From: Vibrio proteolyticus NBRC 13287
Lineage (GTDB): Bacteria; Pseudomonadota; Gammaproteobacteria; Enterobacterales; Vibrionaceae
Length of the DNA: 64,000 bases
Assembly (NCBI RefSeq): GCF_000467125.1
Contig: NZ_BATJ01000002.1
Coordinates: 1 to 64,000 of the forward strand
Direction of reading: 5' to 3'
The notes beneath the pieces were generated by a model, which did no database searches, was not told where the DNA came from, and worked only from the letters and a program-made list of their open reading frames with translations. Within the stretch, counting starts at the first letter, position 1; the number at the start of each line of letters is the position of its first letter. This document shows positions 30,631 to 42,220 of this stretch, piece after piece. Both the position numbers and the translations under genes were made by a program.

Positions 30631-31599
30631 TTACTGTTGGTTCTCTTTGTCGGTAAAGATGCCCGCAAACAGGGCGGTACTGAGGTAACGCTCACCAGAA
30701 CTTGGCAGCACAGTTACAATGGTTTTTCCTTCAAATTCAGGTAGTTCTGCAAGTCGATTTGCCGCGACAACCGCTGCGCCAGAAGAAATACCGGCTAAGA
30801 TACCTTCCTCTTCCATCAGGCGGCGAGCCATTTCAATCGCTTCTTCAGACGTCACGGCTTCTACGCGGTCAATCAGTTCCAAATCCAGGTTGCCAGGGAT
30901 GAAGCCTGCGCCGATACCTTGAATTTTATGCGGAGCAGGTTGGATTTCTTCGCCGGCGAGTGCCTGTGCGATAACCGGAGACTCGGCTGGCTCAACCGCA
31001 ACCGACACGATCGCTTTGCCTTTTTCGCCTTTGATGTAACGGCTGGTCCCGGTCAGCGTACCGCCCGTACCGACGCCTGAAACAAACACGTCAATCTCGC
31101 CGTTGGTCGCGTCCCAGATTTCAGGGCCGGTTGTTTTTTCATGAATTTCCGGGTTGGCCGGGTTGTTAAATTGTTGCAGAAGCAGGTATTTGTCCGGGTT
31201 GCTGGCGACAATTTCTTCCGCTTTCGCGATGGCGCCTTTCATGCCTTTCGCCGCTTCGGTCAGTTCCAGATTCGCGCCAAGTGCTTTCAGCAGTTTACGG
31301 CGCTCCAAGCTCATGGACTCTGGCATTGTCAGCGTCAGTTTGTAACCACGAGCGGCGGCAACGAATGCCAGCGCAACCCCTGTATTACCACTGGTTGGCT
31401 CAACCAGTTCGACGCCTGGTTTCAGCTTACCCTGTTTTTCGGCATCCCAAATCATGTTGGCACCGATACGGCACTTCACGCTGAAACTTGGGTTACGCGC
31501 TTCAATTTTAGCCAGTACTTTGCCGTTGCTGACTTTATTCAAACGAACCAGGGGGGTGTTACCAATGGTCAGTGAGTTATCTTCGTAGATCTTGCTCAT
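30631..31599 (-). CDS. cysK: O-acetylserine sulfhydrylase A (cysteine synthase)
   Basis: A 322-residue PLP enzyme making cysteine from O-acetylserine and sulfide. Schiff-base lysine K42 in [11 protein letters not shown], the CysK rather than CysM version of the motif. [11 protein letters not shown] binds substrate and [10 protein letters not shown] holds the phosphate. Followed by a strong terminator; cysZ lies upstream on the same strand, the E. coli order. Confidence 0.98.
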   Translation of the reverse strand: MSKIYEDNSLTIGNTPLVRLNKVSNGKVLAKIEARNPSFSVKCRIGANMIWDAEKQGKLKPGVELVEPTSGNTGVALAFVAAARGYKLTLTMPESMSLERRKLLKALGANLELTEAAKGMKGAIAKAEEIVASNPDKYLLLQQFNNPANPEIHEKTTGPEIWDATNGEIDVFVSGVGTGGTLTGTSRYIKGEKGKAIVSVAVEPAESPVIAQALAGEEIQPAPHKIQGIGAGFIPGNLDLELIDRVEAVTSEEAIEMARRLMEEEGILAGISSGAAVVAANRLAELPEFEGKTIVTVLPSSGERYLSTALFAGIFTDKENQQ

Positions 31600-31724
31600 G
31601 GTGATGTTCCTTCATTACACGTTTAGTGAATACACTGAAAAGCATATGTTGTTGGTAAAAAGCGGAAAAGGATTAAAAAGTTATAAGATATGAGACTGAA
31701 ATAAGAAAGGTGAAGCGTGCAAAT

Positions 31725-31751
31725 TGGCACCCACTTAAAAAGTCGGTGCCA
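31725..31751 (-). terminator. Hairpin after cysZ
   Basis: tggcacc/ggtgcca (31725-31731, 31745-31751) with an inner act/agt pairing and loop taaaa. On the minus strand it is followed by only ATTTGC, so it is a weak terminator or attenuator before cysK. Confidence 0.5.
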
Positions 31752-31758
31752 GGATTTC

Positions 31759-32505
31759 TCAACGTTGCGGCGTTTTGAACTCAGAGACCCACATGGCGGT
31801 GGCACCACAGATCGCCACAGGCATGATGAATAAGTTGAGAATCGGAATGGTGGTGAACACTGCGACCAGCGCCCCAAAGCCATACGCCTTACTTTGATTT
31901 TGTTTCAATTTATTACGCATGTCGTGAAACGGGACTTTGTGGTTATCAAATGGATAGTCACAGTACTGGATAGCCAGCATCCAGGCAGTAAACGCGAACC
32001 ATAACACGGGTCCGAGTGTCTGACCCAAAGCCGGGATCAGCAGCAACAAAAACAGGCCAATGGCTTTGGGCAGCATATAAATCAGTTTACGCCACTCCCG
32101 GGCCATAACGCGGGGAACATCCTTAATAATGTCGAAAATGCCGTCGTCATTGATTTTGTGTCCGGTCAGCTTTTCTTCCACTTTTTCTGCCAGCAGACCG
32201 TTAAACGGGGCGGCAACGAAGTTTGCCAGGGTACTGAAGAAGTAGGAAAATGTGGCCAGAATGGTCAACACTATAATTGGCCATAGGAGGTAGCTTAACC
32301 AGGACAGAAAATCCGGGAGTTGCCCCATCATCTGACCAATCCAGGTGTCGAGATGAGAGAATAAATAGAACAGCGCCCCTCCGACCAATAAGATGTTGGC
32401 CAGTAGAGGCATCATGACAAATCGGCGTATGCCAGGCTGAAAAGCCAGCTCCAGCCCGTAAAAAAAGTAGCCAAAACCGCTACGTTGTCTCAAATGTGTA
32501 CTCAT
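31759..32505 (-). CDS. cysZ: Sulfate transporter CysZ
   Basis: A 248-residue inner-membrane protein of the CysZ family (EI24 superfamily) that supports sulfate uptake for cysteine synthesis. Hydrophobic segments at about 20-50, 70-100, 145-175 and 205-235; conserved [20 protein letters not shown] at the N terminus and [13 protein letters not shown] in the middle. Context with cysK supports the role. Confidence 0.94.
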   Translation of the reverse strand: MSTHLRQRSGFGYFFYGLELAFQPGIRRFVMMPLLANILLVGGALFYLFSHLDTWIGQMMGQLPDFLSWLSYLLWPIIVLTILATFSYFFSTLANFVAAPFNGLLAEKVEEKLTGHKINDDGIFDIIKDVPRVMAREWRKLIYMLPKAIGLFLLLLIPALGQTLGPVLWFAFTAWMLAIQYCDYPFDNHKVPFHDMRNKLKQNQSKAYGFGALVAVFTTIPILNLFIMPVAICGATAMWVSEFKTPQR

Positions 32506-32735
32506 AATGTCTTAGGAATTAACGTTAATATTGCTGTTTTGTATTCTAACGAACCTTAACAGGAAAAAAAGCGTGGTCAAAGTCACACCATAAATAGAAC
32601 TTCTAACATTAAGTTGTTCTAAAACGGGGGTTAGTTTTGGTAAAGTAACCTGAATACTATTGACATCAAACTTGGTGAAGCGTTCGATGACCACGCGATC
32701 GACGCCAAATAACATCGAGAAACCGAGAGTGTAAA

Positions 32736-35773
<3,038 letters not shown>

Positions 35774-35799
35774 CGGTTTGCCTCACGCAATAGCGAAAC

Positions 35800-35827
35800 G
35801 CCCTGAGAGTGATTCTCGGGGCTTTTT
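35800..35827 (+). terminator. Terminator after ligA
   Basis: Nine-pair stem (35800-35808 with 35814-35822, one G-T pair) and loop gtgat, followed by TTTTT. Confidence 0.85.
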
Positions 35828-36266
35828 ATTTCTCATAAAAAATGACCCTGCTGTAAACAGTGTTTTTTGCTGTGATCCTCCTCAAACTCCTCTGAATCCT
35901 CACCTTTAGCGTAATAAGTATGCGACGCACTTCACTATTAGTATTAATATTAACTTTTTAACTTATTGTTTATTATGAATATATTTTTATTTATAGGAAG
36001 TTCCAGAGTTAAATAAGATCTTGATCACTAACTTGATAAAAATTTGTAGCGGCTCATATTTTTTTAGATAGAAATTAAGTTCTCGTTGATGTTTTTTGTT
36101 GCGAAGTTAGTCTTAACGCATGGATACACAACGTGTATGCAGGAAATAAGAAAATCAATTTTCATGACGAATAACGATTTTCGAAAAAAGGAAATGCGTT
36201 CTCCCTTCGGCGGCCAACTTAAGGTGAGAAACAAAAAACAGCTATAGCCATTTTTAGGAGTTTTCC
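35828..36266 (+). promoter_or_regulatory. Long AT-rich control region of chiP
   Basis: About 440 bases without a gene. A CRP-like site (TGTGA, six bases, TCAAA; 9 of 10 matching) is at 35871-35886. A NagC-like core TTGCGAA is at 36099-36105 within a T-rich flank, resembling the site before nagA. A short inverted repeat (gcat...acac/gtgt...atgc) lies near 36118-36140. The ribosome-binding site TAGGAG is at 36255-36260. The last 150 bases could form a long 5' leader. None of the sites is proven. Confidence 0.4.
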
Positions 36267-37655
36267 ATGGACAAATTTTTTAAAGTTTCAGCTGTCACTG
36301 CTGCAATGCTGAGTGCAATGGCAGCAGCACCTGCGATGGCAGAAGATCCAGTAGGTCCAGAATACGCGAGCGAAGTGTCTGAGTTTTTCTCAGAATCGAC
36401 CGTCAGCGGTAACCTGAACTTTTTCATGCGCGCTCGTGACCGTGCCGGTACCGATGCAAACGGAAACGACACCAAAAAGGTGACCAACCTGGACCACGGC
36501 TCGGTGTTTGCCAATCTGGGTTTCAATTCAGGTTATGTCGCTGACGTCGTGGGTCTGGATGCGGTGATCTACAGCACATTCGATATGTGGCAAGACGGTG
36601 GTCCTGACCATGAGATGAACTTCTGGGGTGTAAATAACCCATACGATAAAGTGCCGGATGACAGTAAGTGTACGGGTACGTGGGATGCCGATTGTACCGA
36701 CAATGGGGTGTCTTTTGCGACCGCAGCGCTGAAGTTTAAGTTTGGTGATGCAGTCACAGCCAAACTGGGTTACTTCCAGCCTTCTGTTCCGAGCACGTTG
36801 GGTGTGAACTGGTCATTTGCGCCAGGCACGTATCGTGGTGGTGAACTCGGTGGCACGTTCGGTAACCTGGCTGTGGGCCTGGTTGTTGCCGACGAGTACA
36901 AAGCACCTTGGTTTAAAGAAACTTATGATTTCCAGACTACTGACGGCGACGACGCGGGTACCGCTTACTCGATCGGTGCTCGTTACACCTTGAGCAACGG
37001 TATTTCGTTTGACGCTGCCTACGGCGCCCTGTCTGACGGCGACCGCGTGAACGCGCACTTCAAAGTGAAAGGTACTACAGAGGGCGGTTTGTACTGGTCT
37101 CCTCAGTTGTACGTGGTGGATGACGATGAGCAATACGATAGCACGGCTTACCAACTGGCGTTCCTGTCCAGCTTCTCTTCAGGTCAATACTCTTACCGTG
37201 CTGAAGCCACCTATACGTCAGCTGAAGCTAAAGACGATGCGTTGTCCGGTAACCTGGCTTACCGTCTGACCAGCCAGTACGGCGGTTCAAACGGTGCTTA
37301 CGAGATCTGGTGGAACAACCGTTCAGACTACAACCACGATGAAGAGCTGGCGTTCTTCTTGTCTGCAAGTCGTGACTTCTCTGACATCGGCGCGACAGGT
37401 TTCAGTGCGGGTATCAACGGTGCGTACGGCTTTGGCTCAGAAGCGCAAGGCTACGATGATCTGAAAGAGTACGCATACAGCCTGTTTGCGAACTACGCGA
37501 TTCAGGGCGGAGCGCTGAAAGACGCCAACATCAGCTTCTACTACACTGAATACTTTAACGATACTGATGCACCTAGCTGGGCAGGTTACACCAACTTGTT
37601 CCAGGACGAGACGGACTTCAAACTGATGTTAACCATCCCGTTCACAGTGAAATAA
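36267..37655 (+). CDS. chiP: Chitoporin ChiP, outer-membrane chito-oligosaccharide channel
   Basis: A 462-residue OprD-type porin. Signal peptide 1-25 (ends AMA), then many amphipathic beta strands and a C-terminal strand (FKLMLTIPFTV then K). The C-terminal part, with EYAYSLFANYAIQGG and FFNDTD-like segments, resembles the enterobacterial ChiP (YbfM) family rather than the shorter, 16-strand general-porin ChiP of V. harveyi. It is followed by a ChiQ-type lipoprotein, the same pairing as E. coli chiPQ, which supports the assignment. Expected to admit chitin fragments that later reach NagE/NagA. A cysteine pair (KCTGTWDADC) could form a loop disulfide. Confidence 0.88.
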   Translation: MDKFFKVSAVTAAMLSAMAAAPAMAEDPVGPEYASEVSEFFSESTVSGNLNFFMRARDRAGTDANGNDTKKVTNLDHGSVFANLGFNSGYVADVVGLDAVIYSTFDMWQDGGPDHEMNFWGVNNPYDKVPDDSKCTGTWDADCTDNGVSFATAALKFKFGDAVTAKLGYFQPSVPSTLGVNWSFAPGTYRGGELGGTFGNLAVGLVVADEYKAPWFKETYDFQTTDGDDAGTAYSIGARYTLSNGISFDAAYGALSDGDRVNAHFKVKGTTEGGLYWSPQLYVVDDDEQYDSTAYQLAFLSSFSSGQYSYRAEATYTSAEAKDDALSGNLAYRLTSQYGGSNGAYEIWWNNRSDYNHDEELAFFLSASRDFSDIGATGFSAGINGAYGFGSEAQGYDDLKEYAYSLFANYAIQGGALKDANISFYYTEYFNDTDAPSWAGYTNLFQDETDFKLMLTIPFTVK

Positions 37656-37677
37656 TTCGTATACAGTGACGTATAAA

Positions 37678-37706
37678 TGGGCAGATGTTTTATCTGCCCA
37701 TTTTTT
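37678..37706 (+). terminator. Terminator between chiP and chiQ
   Basis: Stem tgggcagat/atctgccca (37678-37686 with 37692-37700), loop gtttt, then TTTTTT. It ends only five bases before the chiQ ribosome-binding site, so it acts as an intra-operon attenuator. Confidence 0.88.
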
Positions 37707-37720
37707 ATTTGGAGGCTCGA

Positions 37721-38095
37721 ATGGTCATGCGCAATACAGTTTTAATCGCACTGTTGTTCACCGCAGGGTGCAGTACAGCACCGCAATCCGACGATGAGTT
37801 TTGGTATAAGCAAGGTTATCGTTTGGGATCGAATGGGTATGCCTATCAGAGTCAGGCACTCACAGAGATCCAACAAGCGCAAACCAAACGTTCATTTATT
37901 GAAACAGATTATCGTCAGGGATACCAGGAAGGGAAAGCCGTTTACTGTGATCCGTTCAAAGCGTTTGATAAAGGCCGGGCTGGAGTTCGGTATATCGGCC
38001 AGTGTGCTGGTGCCGAGAATGAAACCATGCTTAGAGCCGAATGGGAGCGAGGATGGCAGGCGTTTATCGGCATGGACTTCGATTTCCACCCTTGA
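37721..38095 (+). CDS. chiQ: ChiQ-like lipoprotein
   Basis: A 124-residue lipoprotein; lipobox FTAGC with lipidated C17 and +2 Ser. The mature part has YKQGYRLGSNGYA and DYRQGYQEGKAVYCDP repeats of the GY-x-x-G type, matching E. coli ChiQ (YbfN), a chitoporin partner of unknown biochemical role. Start 37721 has GGAGG five bases upstream; an ATG at 37727 is less well spaced. Expression must pass the terminator after chiP. Confidence 0.82.
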   Translation: MVMRNTVLIALLFTAGCSTAPQSDDEFWYKQGYRLGSNGYAYQSQALTEIQQAQTKRSFIETDYRQGYQEGKAVYCDPFKAFDKGRAGVRYIGQCAGAENETMLRAEWERGWQAFIGMDFDFHP

Positions 38096-38129
38096 TGGGC
38101 AGCGCGACACTTGGTGCCGCGCTCTGGTG

Positions 38130-38306
38130 CTATTTGTGGCTACCACCATAGGCTTTGCACAACGCGCGTGGTAACTGCTTGACAGAACCGTCGTTAAACG
38201 TGCAATCAATACCGGCGCCGAATACTTTCCCTGCGCTATTGGACGCGCTAACACTGGCAGGAACCGCAAATAAAGCGACCAGCAATGCCGTTGCTAAATA
38301 TTTCAT
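38130..38306 (-). CDS. Small secreted protein of unknown function
   Basis: 58 residues. MKYLATALLVALFAVPASVSA is a clear signal peptide, leaving a mature peptide of about 37 residues with two cysteines (IDCTFNDG and ALCKAYGG) that could form one disulfide. The start has GAGGGA about 7 bases upstream on the minus strand. A longer frame to 38372 is rejected because it would precede the signal peptide. Converges on chiQ. I do not recognise the family. Confidence 0.72.
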   Translation of the reverse strand: MKYLATALLVALFAVPASVSASNSAGKVFGAGIDCTFNDGSVKQLPRALCKAYGGSHK

Positions 38307-38658
38307 AAATCCCTCACTTACCGAAAATTTGAATAATAACGCCTCTTTAAGAGACGTATTCTTAGTATGCAATTAATCCATTGAAGATCAAAAAAATCAG
38401 TAAATAATCAAATTTTTCTTTAATAATAAAGTTCAACTTATTATGTCTCGATAAATAATAATGCATTGAAAAATAGGAACTTTAATAATCTGATAATTGG
38501 AGTGGAAGTGAGTCATTAATGTAACTATGGCGCTTGATCTGATACTTTGTTTTAGAAATATACTTATTAATATGTTGAATAATAAGTGTTTATGTTGTGT
38601 TTCTGTGAATAAGAGTGACTTTAGGTGTTTCCCTTGCGTGAAACACCTAATAAATTGA
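38307..38658. other. AT-rich gap with one palindrome
   Basis: About 350 bases without a gene. It should hold the promoter of the small secreted protein on the minus strand. The only clear structure is a perfect 11-bp inverted repeat at 38621-38631 and 38640-38650 (ttaggtgtttc/gaaacacctaa, 8-base loop), just past the nfeD stop on the minus strand; it lacks a T-run on that strand. Otherwise I see nothing. Confidence 0.5.
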
Positions 38659-39120
38659 TTAATTTTTTACGGGTGTAATGACGAGAATAATACCATCTAC
38701 GGCAACCACTTCGACCAGACTACCCGCGCTGATCTCTTGTTCAGAGTGGGCAGACCAAGTGGTATCACCCAGCTTTATTCGATTTGCACCAATCACGACA
38801 TCTTGCTCCAGACGGATACGCTGCCCGATCAACTGCTTCTGTTTCTGATTCAGATTTCGCTGGGCATCTTCACTGCGGTCGCGCGTGAGTTGTCTGCGCC
38901 ACCACAACCAGGTGGTAGCCAGCGAAAATACTCCGAATGCCACCCATTGCAGTTGCCAGCTCATCGGGAGTAAGGTCATCAGTAGCCCAACCAATAATGC
39001 CGAGATCCCAAGCCACAAAAAGTAGCCAGCTGTACCGAGCAGCTCAATCGCTAGCAAGATCAGACCGAAAGCCAGCCAGTGCCAGTAGTTCATTTGTTCA
39101 AGTAGTGGAATCACGTGCAC
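38659..39120 (-). CDS. NfeD family membrane protein (YbbJ-like)
   Basis: A 153-residue protein with two to four N-terminal hydrophobic segments (about 13-70) and a C-terminal OB-fold NfeD domain (about 85-150) with IGQRIRLEQDVVIGANRIKLGD pieces. It pairs with the SPFH protein just upstream, as YbbJ does with QmcA in E. coli. The GTG at 39120 starts one base after the qmcA stop; an ATG at 39093 would give a shorter form. The longer one aligns better in length with YbbJ. Confidence 0.82.
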   Translation of the reverse strand: MHVIPLLEQMNYWHWLAFGLILLAIELLGTAGYFLWLGISALLVGLLMTLLPMSWQLQWVAFGVFSLATTWLWWRRQLTRDRSEDAQRNLNQKQKQLIGQRIRLEQDVVIGANRIKLGDTTWSAHSEQEISAGSLVEVVAVDGIILVITPVKN

Positions 39121-39121
39121 C

Positions 39122-40048
39122 TCAGTGATCGGAAGGTTGTTGGCTGTGTTTGAACATTTCTGCGATACCGGCGATGGAGCCCATCAGCCCAGATGCTTCC
39201 AAAGGTAGCATGACGATTTTGCCGTTTTCTGCCTGACCAATGGATTTGAGAGCATCGGTGTAGCCTTGGGCGACAAAGTAGTTCACCGCCTGCATGTCAC
39301 CCTGAGCAATCGCATTCGATACCATTTCGGTGGCCTTTGCTTCCGCTTGAGCCGCGCGCTCACGCGCTTCTGCCTGCAGAATTGCGGCCTGCTTCTGGCC
39401 TTCCGCTTTGAGGATCTCGGATTGTTTTTGTCCTTCTGCGCGCAAAATTTCAGCCTGACGGATCCCCTCGGCTTCAAGGATTTCCGCTCGTTTGTTACGT
39501 TCAGCTTTCATTTGCGCGTTCATGGCGGCTGTTAAATCAGTCGGGGGGCGTACATCTTTAATCTCAATCCGGGTGACCTTAACTCCCCAGGGGTTGGTCG
39601 CCTGGTCAACAATCGACAACAGCTTGGTGTTGATCATATCGCGTTGACTCAGCATCTCATCCAATTCGAGTGAACCGAGAACCGTCCGGATGTTGGTCAG
39701 AGTCAGGTTACGGATAGCATGCTCAAGATCATTCACTTCATAAGCGGCTTTGGCCGCATCGATGACTTGCACGAAACAAACCGCATCTATGGTCACGTTG
39801 GCGTTATCTTTCGATATCACTTCCTGAGCTGGAATGTCGAGTACGCGTTCCATCATGTTGATTTTATGCCCGATGCGATCAATAAACGGGATGATCATGT
39901 TGAGGCCGGGTTTTAACGTATGGGTGTAGCGGCCAAAGCGTTCAACCGTCCAGTGGTTCCCTTGCGAAACGGTTTTTATCCCTGCCGCTATCACAATCAC
40001 AGCGACGGCGATAAAGACGCCAATGGTAATGAGGGAGTCAACAGCCAT
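39122..40048 (-). CDS. qmcA: SPFH/band 7 (stomatin-like) membrane protein QmcA
   Basis: A 308-residue flotillin-like protein. N-terminal TM 5-24, then the SPFH domain (about 27-185) with [19 protein letters not shown] and GPGLN-type entry replaced by [13 protein letters not shown] and LKPGLN. Residues 188-231 are four successive 11-residue repeats of the form AEILxAEGxxQ, a hendecad coiled coil that drives ring or cage assembly. Companion of the NfeD protein downstream. E. coli QmcA forms large membrane-attached oligomers; role in membrane domain organisation is likely. Confidence 0.93.
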   Translation of the reverse strand: MAVDSLITIGVFIAVAVIVIAAGIKTVSQGNHWTVERFGRYTHTLKPGLNMIIPFIDRIGHKINMMERVLDIPAQEVISKDNANVTIDAVCFVQVIDAAKAAYEVNDLEHAIRNLTLTNIRTVLGSLELDEMLSQRDMINTKLLSIVDQATNPWGVKVTRIEIKDVRPPTDLTAAMNAQMKAERNKRAEILEAEGIRQAEILRAEGQKQSEILKAEGQKQAAILQAEARERAAQAEAKATEMVSNAIAQGDMQAVNYFVAQGYTDALKSIGQAENGKIVMLPLEASGLMGSIAGIAEMFKHSQQPSDH

Positions 40049-40138
40049 GACGATGTGTCCTTATTGTGGTTTTGATCTAGCCAGTATAAGTCAAATCACG
40101 CGGCAATAACGGCTAGATATCAAGTTTTTACGATCAAA

Positions 40139-40161
40139 AAAGGCCGGGCTATCCGGCCTTT
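40139..40161 (-). terminator. Terminator after cnoX
   Basis: Stem aaaggccgg/ccggccttt with loop gctat; minus-strand tail TTTTT. Confidence 0.88.
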
Positions 40162-40180
40162 CATCGACGGTAAGTGGAAG

Positions 40181-41035
40181 TTAATAGAGCAGAGAATAAA
40201 GCTGACGACGATATTTGGCAGCGATCGCATTGCCTTGTCCGAGAGCGCTAAGCACATCCATAAAGGTTTTCTTGATTTCGCCATCCAGTGCATTGAGATC
40301 GCCGCGCAGCATCGTCCACATCAGTTCCAAAGCTTCTTCATCACGTTGGACCTGATGATATTGAATCGCCAGATCGTGCGCGAGTTGCACGTTGGTCGGA
40401 TCCTGGCTGAATTGACTCTCCAGAGCCTGAATCTCGGGACTGTCTGCGGCCTGTTTGTGGAGTTCCAGTTTGGCGATCAGGCTTTTATAGGCATTGTCCT
40501 GGTATTCGAGCGGAATTGTGGCGAGTAGTGCCTCTGCCTGATCGAACTGTTGGGTTTCCAGCAGACACTGTGCCGTCACCAGTTTCACGTCCCCCTTGAG
40601 TTGGATCTCCTCGGCAAGGGTTTGCAACAATGACAACGCTTGTGCGTAGTTGTGCTCATCGACCAGCTCCATCGCTTGACGCAGAACCAGCTCATCCTGA
40701 CTTGGCAGATGTTTGATCAACATCTGTTCAATGGCGTCGATCGGTTGTGGACCTCCCAGTCCATCGACTGGTTGACCGTTCACGAACAATGCGATGGTCG
40801 GCAAGGCCTGGACACCAAATTGCATGGCGATAGCCTGCTGTTGTTCGCAGTTGAGCAAAGCCAGGGTAAAGGCGCCTGCGTAGTTTTGTGCCAGCGTTTG
40901 CAGTTCGGGAATGATCGCCGCACTTTCTTGACTCATCGGGGCCCAGAAATGAATCAGTACCGGAGTCTGTACAGAGCCCTCGAGCACTTCGCGAAAATTC
41001 TGCTCGGTCAGTTCCACAATGGAGGCGGTTTGCAT
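40181..41035 (-). CDS. cnoX: Chaperedoxin CnoX (YbbN), thioredoxin-TPR protein
   Basis: A 284-residue fusion of a thioredoxin fold (1 to about 110) and a TPR-like helical domain (about 115-284). The thioredoxin CxxC is absent: the site reads WAPMSQES, so no dithiol redox chemistry. E. coli CnoX acts as a holdase that binds oxidised clients and hands them to GroEL and DnaK, also without thioredoxin activity. Lies in the nfeD-qmcA-cnoX-SDR cluster shared with E. coli. Confidence 0.93.
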   Translation of the reverse strand: MQTASIVELTEQNFREVLEGSVQTPVLIHFWAPMSQESAAIIPELQTLAQNYAGAFTLALLNCEQQQAIAMQFGVQALPTIALFVNGQPVDGLGGPQPIDAIEQMLIKHLPSQDELVLRQAMELVDEHNYAQALSLLQTLAEEIQLKGDVKLVTAQCLLETQQFDQAEALLATIPLEYQDNAYKSLIAKLELHKQAADSPEIQALESQFSQDPTNVQLAHDLAIQYHQVQRDEEALELMWTMLRGDLNALDGEIKKTFMDVLSALGQGNAIAAKYRRQLYSLLY

Positions 41036-41120
41036 AGTAAAAATCCTTGCTCACTTGAGTTATTACCTTAGAGGTAAGGGTGAATTCGGCATTTATCAAG
41101 CGTTTGAGGTGGTTAAATAC

Positions 41121-41148
41121 AAAAAACACCGCAGAAGCGGTGTTTTTT
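41121..41148. terminator. Bidirectional terminator near the 23-aa peptide gene
   Basis: Stem aaaaaacaccgc/gcggtgtttttt (41121-41132, 41137-41148), loop agaa. It terminates minus-strand transcription after the small ORF at 41183-41254 and insulates cnoX. Confidence 0.9.
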
Positions 41149-41182
41149 GTTGCTCCCAAAGGGAGGCAGGCAAGCAAAGGTG

Positions 41183-41254
41183 TCAGAAAACCAGAAATAG
41201 AGTTAGCGCAACACCCACACTGAGCCAATTTAATTGCTTTAGGGTCATAGTCAT
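41183..41254 (-). CDS. Small hydrophobic peptide, 23 residues
   Basis: The minus strand encodes MTMTLKQLNW then LSVGVALTLFLVF and a stop. Residues 8-23 are a single strongly hydrophobic segment, so this would be a membrane peptide. The ATG at 41254 is preceded by GGCGGA at 6-base spacing (a second in-frame ATG is two codons later). A strong terminator follows 35 bases after the stop, so the unit looks like a complete small gene between the SDR gene and cnoX. Short ORFs of this size arise by chance; the Shine-Dalgarno site, hydrophobic pattern and terminator together make it credible. Confidence 0.55.
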   Translation of the reverse strand: MTMTLKQLNWLSVGVALTLFLVF

Positions 41255-41347
41255 ATTCCGCCGAATGCAACGCTGTGTTGTTGTGGATAGAGCTTTCCAG
41301 CTTCAGGAGGGAGAATGACACACCTTTATTACGGATTAATGACACCA

Positions 41348-42172
41348 TCATGCCGCACGGCGCAAAAGAGCATCGAGCCAGCGCGATGGCAACAGGCGTT
41401 TAAGATACCAGAACACTTTGGTTGGTGTGGTGATCCGGTAGCGCAGTTTTGGCCTCGAGGATTCAAGGGCATGAATGAGTGGATCAACACAAGCGGATGC
41501 GGGCAAGACAAATGCATTACCGGATTTATCCTTCTCCAATCTGGCTAACTGTTGCTCGTATTGTGTCTGATGGGGACTGCCGGGCACAGTGATCCAGCGC
41601 TGAAAGGCGAGCAGCGCGTTTGCGCGAAAACGGGTTTCGATCGGACCGGGTTCAATCAGTGAGATATGGACGCCGCTACCATGTAACTCAAGACGCAGAG
41701 TATCCGTCCAGCCTTCCAGAGCAAACTTTGATGCGTTATAAGCGCCGCGATACTTCATGGCGGCAAAGCCCAGCACCGAACTGTTTTGTATGATGCGTCC
41801 CTGGTGCTGGCGAAGCACCGGAAGCAGTTGCCGTACCAGTTCATGCCAGCCGAAAAAATTGGTTTCAAATTGAGCTCTGAGCGCATTGGTCGGCAGATCT
41901 TCCAGAGCGCCAGGCTGACCATAAGCGCCGTTATTGAACAGCGCATCCAGTTGGCCATCGCACAGTGACAACGCCTGTTGTACGCCCTCAGTGATGCTGT
42001 CACAGTCAGAGAGATCGAGCTGAATGCACGTTATTCCTTCGGCGCGTAAACGTTCGACGTCTTCACGTCGACGACATGACGCAATCACGCGATAGCCGCG
42101 TTGATGCAACGCGTGTGTGCACTCGTACCCGATGCCGGAGGAGCAACCTGTTATAAGAATCGACTTGCCCAT
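41348..42172 (-). CDS. Short-chain dehydrogenase/reductase (YbbO-like)
   Basis: A 274-residue classical SDR. Cofactor motif T8-G-C-S-S-G13-I-G15, NNG at 80-82, and catalytic S131/132, Y145 and K149 (YNASK). C-terminal 30 residues are basic and aromatic (FWYLKRLLPSRW), a possible membrane-contact helix. E. coli YbbO, an NADP-dependent aldehyde/retinaldehyde reductase, is adjacent to ybbN in the same type of cluster; the substrate here is unknown. Confidence 0.88.
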   Translation of the reverse strand: MGKSILITGCSSGIGYECTHALHQRGYRVIASCRRREDVERLRAEGITCIQLDLSDCDSITEGVQQALSLCDGQLDALFNNGAYGQPGALEDLPTNALRAQFETNFFGWHELVRQLLPVLRQHQGRIIQNSSVLGFAAMKYRGAYNASKFALEGWTDTLRLELHGSGVHISLIEPGPIETRFRANALLAFQRWITVPGSPHQTQYEQQLARLEKDKSGNAFVLPASACVDPLIHALESSRPKLRYRITTPTKVFWYLKRLLPSRWLDALLRRAA

Positions 42173-42220
42173 AGCAAACCCACTTAATTCATTGATCTAC
42201 AGTGACTTAAGGGTACCGGA

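Noticed and set aside
40181..41035. Loss of thioredoxin CxxC in CnoX as a mutation
   Set aside because: E. coli CnoX also lacks thioredoxin redox activity, so the altered site is expected for the family rather than damage.
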